Source of the DNA: Oceanotoga teriensis
GTDB taxonomy: Bacteria > Thermotogota > Thermotogae > Petrotogales > Petrotogaceae
Length of the DNA: 64,000 nucleotides
Direction of reading: 5' to 3'
NCBI RefSeq assembly: GCF_003148465.1
Contig: NZ_QGGI01000011.1
Coordinates: 1-64,000, forward strand
Shown here: one piece after another, positions 1 through 8,423 of the stretch
Layout of the letters: each line of letters opens with the position of its first letter
How positions within the stretch are numbered: position 1 is the first letter of the stretch
Notes under the pieces: model-generated
What the model was told of the DNA's origin: nothing
What the model saw: the letters and a program-made list of their open reading frames with translations, nothing else
Database searches by the model: none
Program-made: the position numbers and the translations under genes

Positions 1-298
1 TATTAAAAGCTTTTTCTAAGCTTTTTCTTTTGCTATCTTTTTTTCTTTCTTCCCTTCTCTTTTTTCTCTTTTTTATCGCTTTTTATTCCTTTTTTACTTG
101 TTTTTATTTTTGTTGCTTTTCATTTACTTGTTTTTATTTCATATCCCTTTTTTATTGCTCTATTTTTCAAGTCACTATGTAAAACTTAATATAATATTAT
201 TATAATTAATTAATTAACGTACTTACACTAATCATAACATTTGTTTATTTAAAAAGTTTGTATATTTTATGAACAATTAATTAATAAAAAGAAACATG
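1..298. other. Non-coding, strand-asymmetric tract downstream of nusA
   Basis: This stretch holds no supportable gene. Bases 1-170 are almost pure pyrimidine on the plus strand, so purine-rich in the direction of nusA transcription. The word TTTACTTGTTTTTATTT occurs twice (near 92-108 and 124-140) and AAGCTTTTTCT occurs twice near the left edge. All minus-strand frames are closed by stops, although one reads as a short Lys-rich stretch on either side of a single TGA. Bases 176-298 are plain AT-rich sequence. No convincing terminator for nusA is visible. Confidence 0.6.
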
Positions 299-1321
299 TT
301 AAACTGTATGAATATCTATTTTCCAACCTGTTATCTTAGCTGCAGTTCTTGCTGTTTGTCCACCCTTTCCAATAGCAAGAGAGAATTGATCTTCTGGTAC
401 ATATACTACGGCTTGAGTATTTTCTTCATCTATACTTATATTTTTTACTTCAGCAGGTGCAAGAGCATTTTTTATAAATATTTCAGGATTATCAGAATAT
501 TGAATTATATCGACTTTTTCTACTTTTAATTCATTTAATAATTCATTTATTCTCATACTGTTTTCACCTATACAAGCGCCAACAGCATCTACATCTTTAT
601 CATTAGACTTTACAGCTATTTTTGTTCTTATACCAGGCTCTCTATATATTTTTACTATTTCTACAATATTTTCTTCTATTTCTGGAACTATTGTTGTTAA
701 TAATTCTATTATTAATTCAGGAGAAGTTCTTGTTACAAGTATTTTTGGACCTTTCGTTGTTTTTTGAATATCTTTAACATGAACTTTTATTAAATCTCCT
801 TGAAGTAATTTTTCGCCAGGGATTATTTCTTTTTCTGGAAGTTTTGTTTCCAATTTTCCTATTCTTATTTCTGCATATCCATCAGCAACTTTTAATACTT
901 CTGCGTTTGTTATCTTGTTTCTCAAAGATACGTATTTATCAAAAAGAGCTTTCTTTTCAAGTTCTTTTATATTCTGTAAAATAACTTGTTTAGCTGTTTG
1001 AGCAGCTATTCTTTTAAAATCTTTCTTTAAATTAATTTTTTTCCTTATTTCTTCACCTATTTGAACTTTTGGATTAATTCTTTTTGCTTCTTCTAAAGAC
1101 ATTTCTTCCTGTAAATTTTCAACATTTTCAACAACTTGCCAAACTTGATAAACATTTAATTTCGTAAATTTATTATCCATTTCTACATCAACATTTTTTG
1201 TTCCATAATTTTTTTTATATGCGCTTTTAATTGATTTTAATATTATATCTATTAAAACATCTCTACTTATTCCTTTTTCTTTTTCAAATGTATCAAGCGC
1301 TTCTAATAAGTTTATATTCAC
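299..1321 (-). CDS. nusA: Transcription termination/antitermination factor NusA
   Basis: NusA binds RNA polymerase and nascent RNA and modulates pausing, termination and antitermination. The 340 residues show the standard order: an N-terminal polymerase-binding domain (about 1-125), an S1 domain (about 130-200, with the DGYAEIRIG strand), and two KH domains. KH1 has the loop IGEN near residue 250 and KH2 has AIGKGG near 320. The protein ends right after KH2, so it lacks the acidic C-terminal repeats of E. coli NusA, as is usual outside Proteobacteria. It lies 15 bp after rimP in one minus-strand operon. The usual infB neighbour is not seen downstream. Confidence 0.97.
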   Translation of the reverse strand: MNINLLEALDTFEKEKGISRDVLIDIILKSIKSAYKKNYGTKNVDVEMDNKFTKLNVYQVWQVVENVENLQEEMSLEEAKRINPKVQIGEEIRKKINLKKDFKRIAAQTAKQVILQNIKELEKKALFDKYVSLRNKITNAEVLKVADGYAEIRIGKLETKLPEKEIIPGEKLLQGDLIKVHVKDIQKTTKGPKILVTRTSPELIIELLTTIVPEIEENIVEIVKIYREPGIRTKIAVKSNDKDVDAVGACIGENSMRINELLNELKVEKVDIIQYSDNPEIFIKNALAPAEVKNISIDEENTQAVVYVPEDQFSLAIGKGGQTARTAAKITGWKIDIHTV

Positions 1322-1336
1322 AAATTACACCTCCGA

Positions 1337-1804
1337 TTAAAAATCTATTTCAAGGTTGGCTCTTGATATGTTATCCATTTCTATTTTAAATAAACTCTTT
1401 TTTGAAGATTTTTCTTCTATAATTAATTCATCATTTTCAATTTTTTTTATGTATCCAGTGAAAGAGTTTCTATTTTCAACCTTGTTTTTTGTTATTATTT
1501 TTGCTAATTTCCCTTTAAATCTTATAAAATCTTCTTTAGATCTTAATGGCCTATCGAGACCTGGAGAACTTATTATTAAATCATAGCTTCCAAAAGGAAA
1601 ATCTTGTTCTTCACACCAAGGTTCTATTTTTCTTGAGAAATTAGCACATGTTTCTATTGATACAAAATCTTTTAAATCATCTATTATTATTTCAATTGTT
1701 TTTCTTCTTTTTGAACCTTTTATATTGATTTCAAATATTTCTAAATTCATTTCTTTGGCTATTTCTTCAGCTTTTTCTGATAAAGTATTTTTTATATCTT
1801 TCAT
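1337..1804 (-). CDS. rimP: Ribosome maturation factor RimP
   Basis: RimP is needed for maturation of the 30S subunit. The 155-residue product matches the family in length and in its N-terminal alpha/beta domain, with the typical central segment SSPGLDRPL (residues about 79-87), followed by the SH3-like C-terminal domain. It is the first gene of a rimP-nusA operon, the order widespread in bacteria. The start ATG lies just downstream of a purine-rich GGGGGAAGACGGAGA stretch that provides the ribosome-binding site. A promoter with a 17-bp spacer and a 9-bp hairpin lie upstream. Confidence 0.95.
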   Translation of the reverse strand: MKDIKNTLSEKAEEIAKEMNLEIFEINIKGSKRRKTIEIIIDDLKDFVSIETCANFSRKIEPWCEEQDFPFGSYDLIISSPGLDRPLRSKEDFIRFKGKLAKIITKNKVENRNSFTGYIKKIENDELIIEEKSSKKSLFKIEMDNISRANLEIDF

Positions 1805-1830
1805 TCTCCGTCTTCCCCCTTATAACAAGA

Positions 1831-1854
1831 TTCGAGGGCCGATTAGCCCTCGAA
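1831..1854 (-). promoter_or_regulatory. Hairpin in the rimP-nusA leader
   Basis: A perfect 9-bp inverted repeat (TTCGAGGGC / GCCCTCGAA, 6-nt loop) lies in the 5' leader, between the promoter and the rimP ribosome-binding site. There is no U-run after it in the direction of transcription, so it is not a typical terminator. It could stabilise the transcript or be a control site. The function is inferred only from position. Confidence 0.5.
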
Positions 1855-1883
1855 ATTAATGCTTTTTATAGGTCTTCTGATAA

Positions 1884-1912
1884 ATTATATCACATATAAA
1901 TATAAAAATCAA
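1884..1912 (-). promoter_or_regulatory. Sigma-A promoter of rimP-nusA
   Basis: On the minus strand TTGATT (1912-1907), a 17-bp AT-rich spacer and a perfect TATAAT (1889-1884) form a near-consensus promoter. Transcription should start near 1877, giving a leader of about 70 nt that contains the hairpin at 1831-1854. Confidence 0.75.
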
Positions 1913-2114
1913 GCATTGTTTAATATTTTTTGAATAGAATATTATGTTTTGTATATATTAATCAAAACATAATTTTTAATCTTTTTAATATTAATCTAAA
2001 TAAATTAAAATATTAAATTGAAGATTATTTTACTTTTTTATAATTATATATTCAGTATAATGAACTTTTTTTATGATAGAATATTGTATGAATAAGTCTA
2101 ATGGGAGGAAAATA

Positions 2115-3350
2115 ATGAACTTTAAAATATATTTATTGAGTGTAATTTTTTTAATTCTTAGTTTTACAGGTTTTTCAGAAATAATATCATATATTTCAAC
2201 AAAAGATGGAAAAATAATTGAGAATAGTTATATAGATGATTCATTATTATATGGAAGGTATTATGAAAATTTAAAAAATTATTTAAATATTGGAGATAAA
2301 TATTATTTGTTTAATACATCTAATATATTATTCAATTCTTTGAAAGAAGTAGTTGATTATAAAATTATGGAGAAATATCTTAATGATAACAATATATTTA
2401 TTGATTATGATAGTTTAAATGATAAAGTTGATCTTAATTATAATAGGCTTAAATCAAATGAATTTATTTTTAATAAAAGTGTCATTTTTTTTGATGAAGA
2501 AAAAAATATAAGAAATTATATGAAAGTTAAGATATGGATGGAATTAGTTGATGAAAAATTTTCTGATTTTCTGATCAATAAGAAAATAAATATTTCAGTT
2601 GAAAATTGGTTTGAAAAGTATAGAGAAAATTTTGATTTTATTGTTACTTGGAAACCTTTAAAAATAGAATATAGAATAGATAGAATTGATAAAACATCTA
2701 AATTAATAGAGACTGAACAATTTTATAGGAATATAATTTTTGAAGAAAAAGATGTACCTGATGAATGGATATTCTCCTATTTAAAATTAAATGATATTTC
2801 TTTCGAAAATAAAAAAAATACATTGGAAGATCTTAAAAAATTCAAAGCTCTCTCTCAATCTTTTAAAGATGGAAAAGTTATTGAAATGTCTTTGATTAAT
2901 TTGAGTCAGGTATTGAATGAAAAATCTATAGAATTAGAGAATGAAAATATTTATAATTCATATAAGGAAATTTATTATTATAAAACATTATATGATATAA
3001 ATTCAATGAATGAGCTTGATGAGAGAATAAAAATTTTAGAAGATGATCTGAATGATTTATCGAATTTTAAAAAAAGAATACTCAAGGAATTATATTATAA
3101 AAATAAAGATTCGCAGATTATAAATTATTTATACTCTAATTTTTCTGATGATTTAGATATAGATTATTTGTATTTTGATTATGTTTATGAAGTTATGAAT
3201 GAATATTATTCTTTGTATGGAAGAGATGAAAATTTTATGATTAAAATAAAAAATAGTTTAACTCAATTACAAAATATATCTAGTACTTATGATGAAGATA
3301 AGCCAAAATTTGAAGATTTGATATACAAATTCAATAAACTTATTGATTAG
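2115..3350 (+). CDS. Secreted protein of unknown function, possibly SurA/foldase-related
   Basis: I do not recognise this gene with confidence. The 411-residue product begins with a clear signal peptide (hydrophobic run at residues 4-20), followed by a charged, largely helical protein rich in Lys, Glu, Asn and Tyr. The N-terminal arrangement, with a segment resembling DYKIMEKYLNDNNI, recalls the SurA_N fold of periplasmic foldases, but no PPIase domain follows. The ATG at 2115 is chosen because GGGAGG lies 6 bases upstream and the signal peptide starts there; an in-frame codon at 2073 has no such support. A TATAAT at 2056-2061 may be the -10 box. A terminator overlaps the stop codon. Confidence 0.6.
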   Translation: MNFKIYLLSVIFLILSFTGFSEIISYISTKDGKIIENSYIDDSLLYGRYYENLKNYLNIGDKYYLFNTSNILFNSLKEVVDYKIMEKYLNDNNIFIDYDSLNDKVDLNYNRLKSNEFIFNKSVIFFDEEKNIRNYMKVKIWMELVDEKFSDFLINKKINISVENWFEKYRENFDFIVTWKPLKIEYRIDRIDKTSKLIETEQFYRNIIFEEKDVPDEWIFSYLKLNDISFENKKNTLEDLKKFKALSQSFKDGKVIEMSLINLSQVLNEKSIELENENIYNSYKEIYYYKTLYDINSMNELDERIKILEDDLNDLSNFKKRILKELYYKNKDSQIINYLYSNFSDDLDIDYLYFDYVYEVMNEYYSLYGRDENFMIKIKNSLTQLQNISSTYDEDKPKFEDLIYKFNKLID

Positions 3351-3373
3351 CGAGATTATTATCTCGCTTTTTT
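3349..3373 (+). terminator. Rho-independent terminator overlapping a stop codon
   Basis: AGCGAGAT and ATCTCGCT form an 8-bp stem with a 4-nt loop, followed by six T (3368-3373). The stem begins inside the stop codon of the upstream secreted-protein gene and its T-run abuts the GAGGAG ribosome-binding site of the next gene. Confidence 0.85.
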
Positions 3374-3386
3374 GAGGAGATTTTTT

Positions 3387-6203
3387 ATGAATTTTAAAGT
3401 TATTGCTTCTGATTATTTAAATAATGCGACTGATGAAAAATATAATAAGGCTAAAAAAATACTAAAAAATGAAGGTATAGAAAATTATAAATTTTATGAA
3501 TTAGATGAAAAACTTTATATTTCTGGTTATGTTGAAGGAGTATTTAGTAAGTGTATTCTTTCAGAATCTTTTTTTTATGATTGTGAATGTGAATATTCAA
3601 AATTCAAAATAGGATTATGTGAACATATAACAGCTTTATTATTAAAATATATAAATTATATAGAAAGTGAAAAAAACAATAGTAATATTTTGAATTATAA
3701 AAGTGATTTTTTTTATATTGTAGATAAACTTGTTGATACATATCCAATAGAAAATTATTTTGATTATATTATGATCATAAGAGATGATAAAAATATCTAT
3801 TTGAAATTTTATAAAAATGATAAAAATATTTGTGTCGATTTTGAATCTGATAACATTATATTGAATGAATTTTATTTAAATTTACAAAATAATATTTATT
3901 TGAATAAAGATAAATATCAAATAAAGTCTTTTAAATTTTTACAAAGATATTCTAATTATTTTTTTATCGATGGAGATTATTTTAATTTGAACAATATTGA
4001 ATTGGAATTATCATTAAAAAAAGAAAATGAAAATAGAATATTTGTAAATTGGAATTTTAAAGATAATAATGAGATCTTAAATTCATTCGATTATTATATT
4101 TCGAATTTTGATTATTTGATAGAAGATAAAGAGAATAGAAGATTTTATTATCTTTATTTAAACGGTAGAACTGATTTGAAATTAGAAGAATTAAAAGAAG
4201 AAATAATTGAAATTGAAGATTTTCAAAAATTTTTTAATGATTATATATTTGATTTAAATATTAATACTAAATTTGAAGATTTTGATAAACTTATTTTAAC
4301 TAAGAATTCTATACCAAAGTTGTATATTTTGAGAATAGGAGATAAATTCAAATTTAAAATTAAATTTGAATTATATGATAAAGAATTAGATTTTAAAGAT
4401 ATTAAAAATTGTTATTATGATGAGAAATTTTTAGAAAATGTCTTGAATGAATTAAATATTTATAAAATAGATTTGGATGATAATGGAGAAAAAGTTGTAG
4501 ATATAACTTTTTTTGTAAATTTTATAGAAAATGATCTGAACAAAATTGATAAAAAAATAAAAGTTTTGTATTCTAAAAATATAAGAATATCAAACAATCC
4601 AATTATAAAAATTAGAACTAAAGTTTTTGATAATGAATATAAAATTGATTTAAATATAAATGATGAAATATTGAATCTTGAGAATATGAAAGAAAGTAAT
4701 TATATTGTTTTAAAAAATGGAGATATAATAAAAATACCTTTAAAAATAAAAAAGATAATAAAAAAATATAATGAAAATAAGTATTTTAAAATAGGTGAAT
4801 TAATTGATTATCAAGATATTCTTGAAGGGGATTTAAAAAAAGTATTTGAAGAGTTAAAAAAATTTAAAGAACTTGATAATTATGAATTAAATAATTTTAA
4901 AGGTAATTTGAGGGATTATCAGGTTTATGGATATAATTATCTTAAATTTTTGAATGAATATAATCTTGGAGGAATTCTTGCAGATGATATGGGTCTTGGA
5001 AAAACAGTTCAAGTTATAGCATTACTTTCAAATGTTTCCTTAGATAAAGGAGCATTGATAGTTTGTCCAAAAACACTCATACAAAATTGGAAAAATGAAA
5101 TAAATACATTTTCTAACTTGGCTGTTGGAGAATACATCGATGATAATGACCTTAATAATTATGATATTTTAATAGTTAATTATGCGACATTGATAAATAG
5201 AGAAAATTTAATAAAAAATTATTTTGATTATATAATAATAGATGAAGCACAGTATATAAAGAATAGATGGACTAAAACTTCAAAAGTAATCAAGAGTCTT
5301 AGGGCAAAAAACAAACTTGCTCTAACTGGTACACCAATAGAAAACAATATTGAAGATATATATAGTATATTTGAGTTTATACTTCCTGGATACTTTGAAA
5401 ATGAAGATTTCATAAAAAAAGTTTATAAAAATAAAGAAGAAAAAGAAAAATTCATAAAAAAAATAAGCCCTTTCATACTTCGAAGAAAAAAAGAAGATGT
5501 TTTAGATGAATTACCTGAGAAATTTGAAAAAGAAGTAAAATTAAATATGGAAGAAGAACAAAGATCTTTATATATTAAATATTTAAATTATTTTAGAAAA
5601 GAGATAAAAAAAGATAATATAAATATTTTTGAAGCCTTGTTGAGATTGAGACAGATTGCATGTCATCCTTATTTAGTTGATAAAACATTTAAAGAAAGTT
5701 CAGGAAAGTTTGAATTTTTAAAAGAATTTATTGAAGAAATTATGAATACTAATCATAAAGTCATTGTTTTTTCTCAATTTACTACAATGCTTGAGATTAT
5801 TGAAAAATATTTAAAGGAAAAAGATTATAATTATTCAATTATAACTGGAAAATCTAAAGATAGACAAAATATTGTTGATGAATTTAATAATAATGATAAT
5901 AAAAAGATTTTATTGCTGAGTTTAAAAGCTGCTGGAATTGGACTTAATATAACTGGAGCAGATTATGTTATTCATTATGATCCATGGTGGAATCCATCGG
6001 TAGAGAAACAGGCTACAGATAGAGTTTATAGAATAGGGCAAGATAAAGATGTCTTTGTTTATAAACTTATAAGTATTGATAGTATAGAAGAAAAAATTTC
6101 TGTTTTAAAAGATAAAAAAAATAAATTATATGAAGATATTTTGGGAGATAAAGAAATATTTTCTGATATGAAAAAAGAATATCTTGAAATTTTATTTGAT
6201 TAA
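3387..6203 (+). CDS. SWIM zinc-finger SNF2-family DNA helicase/ATPase
   Basis: This 938-residue protein is a DNA-dependent, Swi2/Snf2-type translocase. Near the N-terminus it carries a SWIM zinc finger of CxCxnCxH form (Cys66, Cys68, Cys78, His80). A long divergent middle region follows. The C-terminal half holds the ATPase: Walker A in DDMGLGKTVQ near residue 535, the DEAQ box near 618, the LTGTPIENN motif, and motif VI as QATDRVYRIGQ near 874. ATG 3387 is preferred over an in-frame TTG at 3372 because GAGGAG lies 7 bases upstream. Such proteins may act in repair or in clearing stalled polymerase, but the role is not shown here. Confidence 0.9.
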   Translation: MNFKVIASDYLNNATDEKYNKAKKILKNEGIENYKFYELDEKLYISGYVEGVFSKCILSESFFYDCECEYSKFKIGLCEHITALLLKYINYIESEKNNSNILNYKSDFFYIVDKLVDTYPIENYFDYIMIIRDDKNIYLKFYKNDKNICVDFESDNIILNEFYLNLQNNIYLNKDKYQIKSFKFLQRYSNYFFIDGDYFNLNNIELELSLKKENENRIFVNWNFKDNNEILNSFDYYISNFDYLIEDKENRRFYYLYLNGRTDLKLEELKEEIIEIEDFQKFFNDYIFDLNINTKFEDFDKLILTKNSIPKLYILRIGDKFKFKIKFELYDKELDFKDIKNCYYDEKFLENVLNELNIYKIDLDDNGEKVVDITFFVNFIENDLNKIDKKIKVLYSKNIRISNNPIIKIRTKVFDNEYKIDLNINDEILNLENMKESNYIVLKNGDIIKIPLKIKKIIKKYNENKYFKIGELIDYQDILEGDLKKVFEELKKFKELDNYELNNFKGNLRDYQVYGYNYLKFLNEYNLGGILADDMGLGKTVQVIALLSNVSLDKGALIVCPKTLIQNWKNEINTFSNLAVGEYIDDNDLNNYDILIVNYATLINRENLIKNYFDYIIIDEAQYIKNRWTKTSKVIKSLRAKNKLALTGTPIENNIEDIYSIFEFILPGYFENEDFIKKVYKNKEEKEKFIKKISPFILRRKKEDVLDELPEKFEKEVKLNMEEEQRSLYIKYLNYFRKEIKKDNINIFEALLRLRQIACHPYLVDKTFKESSGKFEFLKEFIEEIMNTNHKVIVFSQFTTMLEIIEKYLKEKDYNYSIITGKSKDRQNIVDEFNNNDNKKILLLSLKAAGIGLNITGADYVIHYDPWWNPSVEKQATDRVYRIGQDKDVFVYKLISIDSIEEKISVLKDKKNKLYEDILGDKEIFSDMKKEYLEILFD

Positions 6204-6214
6204 AGTTTATAAAT

Positions 6215-6252
6215 GGCGGTCGGAGCACCCGCCTTATCAAAACACGGAGGTG
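6215..6252 (+). promoter_or_regulatory. preQ1-I riboswitch controlling translation of queT
   Basis: A 5-bp stem GGCGG (6215-6219) / CCGCC (6229-6233) encloses the loop TCGGAGCAC and is followed by the A-rich tail TTATCAAAACACGG (6234-6247). This matches the compact preQ1-I class, closely resembling the Thermoanaerobacter tengcongensis form in stem, loop and tail length. The tail runs straight into GGAGG (6246-6250), the ribosome-binding site of queT, so ligand-stabilised pseudoknotting should hide it and reduce translation. The downstream gene belongs to the QueT transporter family, which supports the call. Confidence 0.85.
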
Positions 6253-6258
6253 TTATAT

Positions 6259-6720
6259 ATGAAAAATAACACAAAAAGGATAGTAAATTCAGGTGTTGTA
6301 GCGGCAGTTTATGTAGTTTTATGTATTTTATTCCAACCTATAAGCTTTGGGCCAGTACAATTTAGAATAGCTGAAGCATTTACTGTATTGCCATTTTTAG
6401 ATGCTGCTTTTATTCCAGGTTTGTATATAGGTGTTTTATTGGCAAACATCATAGGAGGCCTTGGTGCTTGGGATATTTGGTTGGGGAGTTTTTTTACTTT
6501 AATAGCTGCATACTTAACTTGGAAGATGCCTAATAAATGGCTTGCTCCACTTCCTTCAGTTTTAGTAAATGCATTTGGTGTTTCTGCGTATGTATCGGTT
6601 TTGTACGAAGTTCCTTACTGGATTTCTGTTTTATGGATAGGAATAGGACAAGCTGTAGTTACATACTTAATAGGAATTCCTATATTAATATTATTTAAAA
6701 AACATTATAAACCATCTTAA
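6259..6720 (+). CDS. queT: QueT-family queuosine precursor transporter
   Basis: This 153-residue, highly hydrophobic protein has about five membrane segments and the family signature FGPVQFRIAEAFTVLP near residues 30-46. QueT proteins are substrate-binding (S) components for uptake of the queuosine precursor preQ1. They work with a shared energy-coupling module, which is not encoded in this window. The ATG at 6259 follows the GGAGG site embedded in the riboswitch; upstream in-frame codons would run through the riboswitch and overlap the helicase gene. The stop codon lies in the loop of the terminator. Together with tgt at 45513 it supports preQ1 salvage. Confidence 0.85.
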   Translation: MKNNTKRIVNSGVVAAVYVVLCILFQPISFGPVQFRIAEAFTVLPFLDAAFIPGLYIGVLLANIIGGLGAWDIWLGSFFTLIAAYLTWKMPNKWLAPLPSVLVNAFGVSAYVSVLYEVPYWISVLWIGIGQAVVTYLIGIPILILFKKHYKPS

Positions 6721-6742
6721 GATGGTTTATAATGTTTTTTTT
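6701..6742 (+). terminator. Long terminator containing the queT stop codon
   Basis: AACATTATAAACCATC (6701-6716) and its exact complement (6721-6736) form a 16-bp stem with the loop TTAA, then a run of T to 6742. The stem includes the last codons of queT and the TAA stop sits in the loop. Confidence 0.9.
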
Positions 6743-6822
6743 AAAATTAGTGAAAAAATGAATAAAAGTATAATATAAAGATATTTTTTTTGATATAGAA
6801 TAATAAACTTAATTAAATAGAT

Positions 6823-6851
6823 TTGATATTTAAATTTTCAATTGTTATCAT
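6823..6851 (+). promoter_or_regulatory. Sigma-A promoter of the carboxyltransferase gene
   Basis: TTGATA (6823-6828), a 17-bp spacer and TATCAT (6846-6851) lie about 40 bp upstream of the next start codon. Confidence 0.65.
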
Positions 6852-6890
6852 TAAATTGAAGCAAAAAAATATCGGAGGTGTAAGCTAAAA

Positions 6891-8276
6891 ATGAAAAGAC
6901 CACTTGTAGTAGATACGACTTTAAGAGATGGACAACAATCATTAATAGCTACAAGAATGAAAACTGAAGAATTTGAATCACAATTATCAGAATTTGATAA
7001 AGTTGGTTATTATGCAATGGAAGTTTGGGGAGGAGCAACATATGATTCATGTATAAGATTTTTAGATGAAGATCCCTGGGAAAGACTTGATATAATAAGA
7101 AAAAACTTAAAAAATACAAAAATTCAAATGTTGCTCAGAGGACAAAATCTTGTTGGATATAGACATTATTCAGATGATGTTGTTGAATTATTTGTAAACA
7201 AGATGGCTGATCATGGTATGGATATAGTTAGAGTGTTTGATGCCTTAAATGATATAAGAAATTTAAAAAAATCTATAGAAATTGCTAAAAAAAGAGGTAT
7301 GGAAGTTCAAGGGACTATGTCATATACACAAAGCCCTGTTCATAATTTAGATTTTTATATAAACTTTACAAAAGAATTGGTTGATAATGGTGTAGATTCT
7401 ATTTGTATTAAAGATATGGCAGGTCTTTTAATTCCAGAAGAAGCATATAAAATAGTCAGTGAATTAAAATCTAAGTTTGATGTACCTATTGAACTACATT
7501 CTCATAATACTACTGGATTGGCAGCGATGAGTTATTATGCCGCTATAAAAGCAGGTGTTGATAGATTAGATTTAGCCTTGAGTCCTTTTGCAATGGGAAC
7601 ATCTCAACCAGCAGTTGAAACATTTAATGCTGCTTTTGATCTCGGGTTAAATCAAGATATAATAATGAAATTATCTGAACATTTCTGGAATGTAAGAAAA
7701 AATCATGAAGATAAAGATATGAAGATGACATCGATAAATGCCAAAATATTAAAAGCACAAATCCCTGGAGGAATGTTATCTAATTTAGTTTCTCAACTAA
7801 AGCAGCAAAAAGCAATAGATAGATTGGATGAAGTTCTCGAAGAAGTACCAAAAGTTAGAAAAGATCTTGGATATCCTCCATTAGTAACTCCTACAAGCCA
7901 AATTGTTGGGGTTCAGTCAACTATAAATGTTTTAACGGGCGAAAGGTATAAAATGATTACTAATGAAGTTAGAAACTATTTAAAGGGTATGTATGGAAAA
8001 TCTCCAGCACCGGTAGATGAAGAACTCATGAAAAAAGCTTTAAAAGATGAAAAACCTATAACTTATAGACCGGCAGATGATTTAAAACCAGAAGTTGAAA
8101 AATCAAGAAAAGAATCAGGTATTCTTGTTAAAAATGATGAAGATCTTATAACTTATATACTATTTGGAGAAACTGGAATAAAATATTTAAAAGATAGGTA
8201 TAAAAAAGAAATAAAAGTAGATTTTGATATAGTTGATGAATATTCAAAAGAAGAAACGAATATTTATCCAGTATAA
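6891..8276 (+). CDS. Oxaloacetate decarboxylase alpha / pyruvate carboxylase subunit B, carboxyltransferase part
   Basis: The 461-residue protein has an HMGL-like carboxyltransferase barrel (about 1-270) with DTTLRDGQQS at residues 8-17, the metal-ligand motif ELHSHNTTG near 201, and the lysine of CIKDMAG near 174 that is carbamylated in this family. A conserved PYC/OadA domain follows (about 285-450). In the family it moves carboxyl groups between biotin and pyruvate/oxaloacetate. It ends without a biotin-carrier domain or the EAMKM biotinylation site, so it needs a separate biotin protein or has another role. It stands alone between its own promoter and a strong terminator, with AATATCGGAGGTG as ribosome-binding region. 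Confidence 0.85.
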   Translation: MKRPLVVDTTLRDGQQSLIATRMKTEEFESQLSEFDKVGYYAMEVWGGATYDSCIRFLDEDPWERLDIIRKNLKNTKIQMLLRGQNLVGYRHYSDDVVELFVNKMADHGMDIVRVFDALNDIRNLKKSIEIAKKRGMEVQGTMSYTQSPVHNLDFYINFTKELVDNGVDSICIKDMAGLLIPEEAYKIVSELKSKFDVPIELHSHNTTGLAAMSYYAAIKAGVDRLDLALSPFAMGTSQPAVETFNAAFDLGLNQDIIMKLSEHFWNVRKNHEDKDMKMTSINAKILKAQIPGGMLSNLVSQLKQQKAIDRLDEVLEEVPKVRKDLGYPPLVTPTSQIVGVQSTINVLTGERYKMITNEVRNYLKGMYGKSPAPVDEELMKKALKDEKPITYRPADDLKPEVEKSRKESGILVKNDEDLITYILFGETGIKYLKDRYKKEIKVDFDIVDEYSKEETNIYPV

Positions 8277-8280
8277 AACA

Positions 8281-8315
8281 ATCCCCCATATCTTTATGAT
8301 ATGGGGGATTATTTA
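8281..8315 (+). terminator. Terminator of the carboxyltransferase gene
   Basis: ATCCCCCATATC (8281-8292) pairs with GATATGGGGGAT (8298-8309), giving a 12-bp GC-rich stem with a 5-nt loop and a TTATTTATTT tail. Confidence 0.85.
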
Positions 8316-8423
8316 TTTAAATATAATTTTAATGTTAATATTTCTTAATTTAAAAAAATAAGAGTTAAAAAGAGTTTTAATGTTTTAAATAAAAATAATT
8401 GCCTGTAATCATAAATAAACAAG

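Noticed and set aside
296-529. Plus-strand frame beginning next to the nusA stop codon
   Set aside because: It is antisense to the conserved KH2 region of nusA, has a Cys/Ser/Tyr composition typical of antisense shadows, and no ribosome-binding site.
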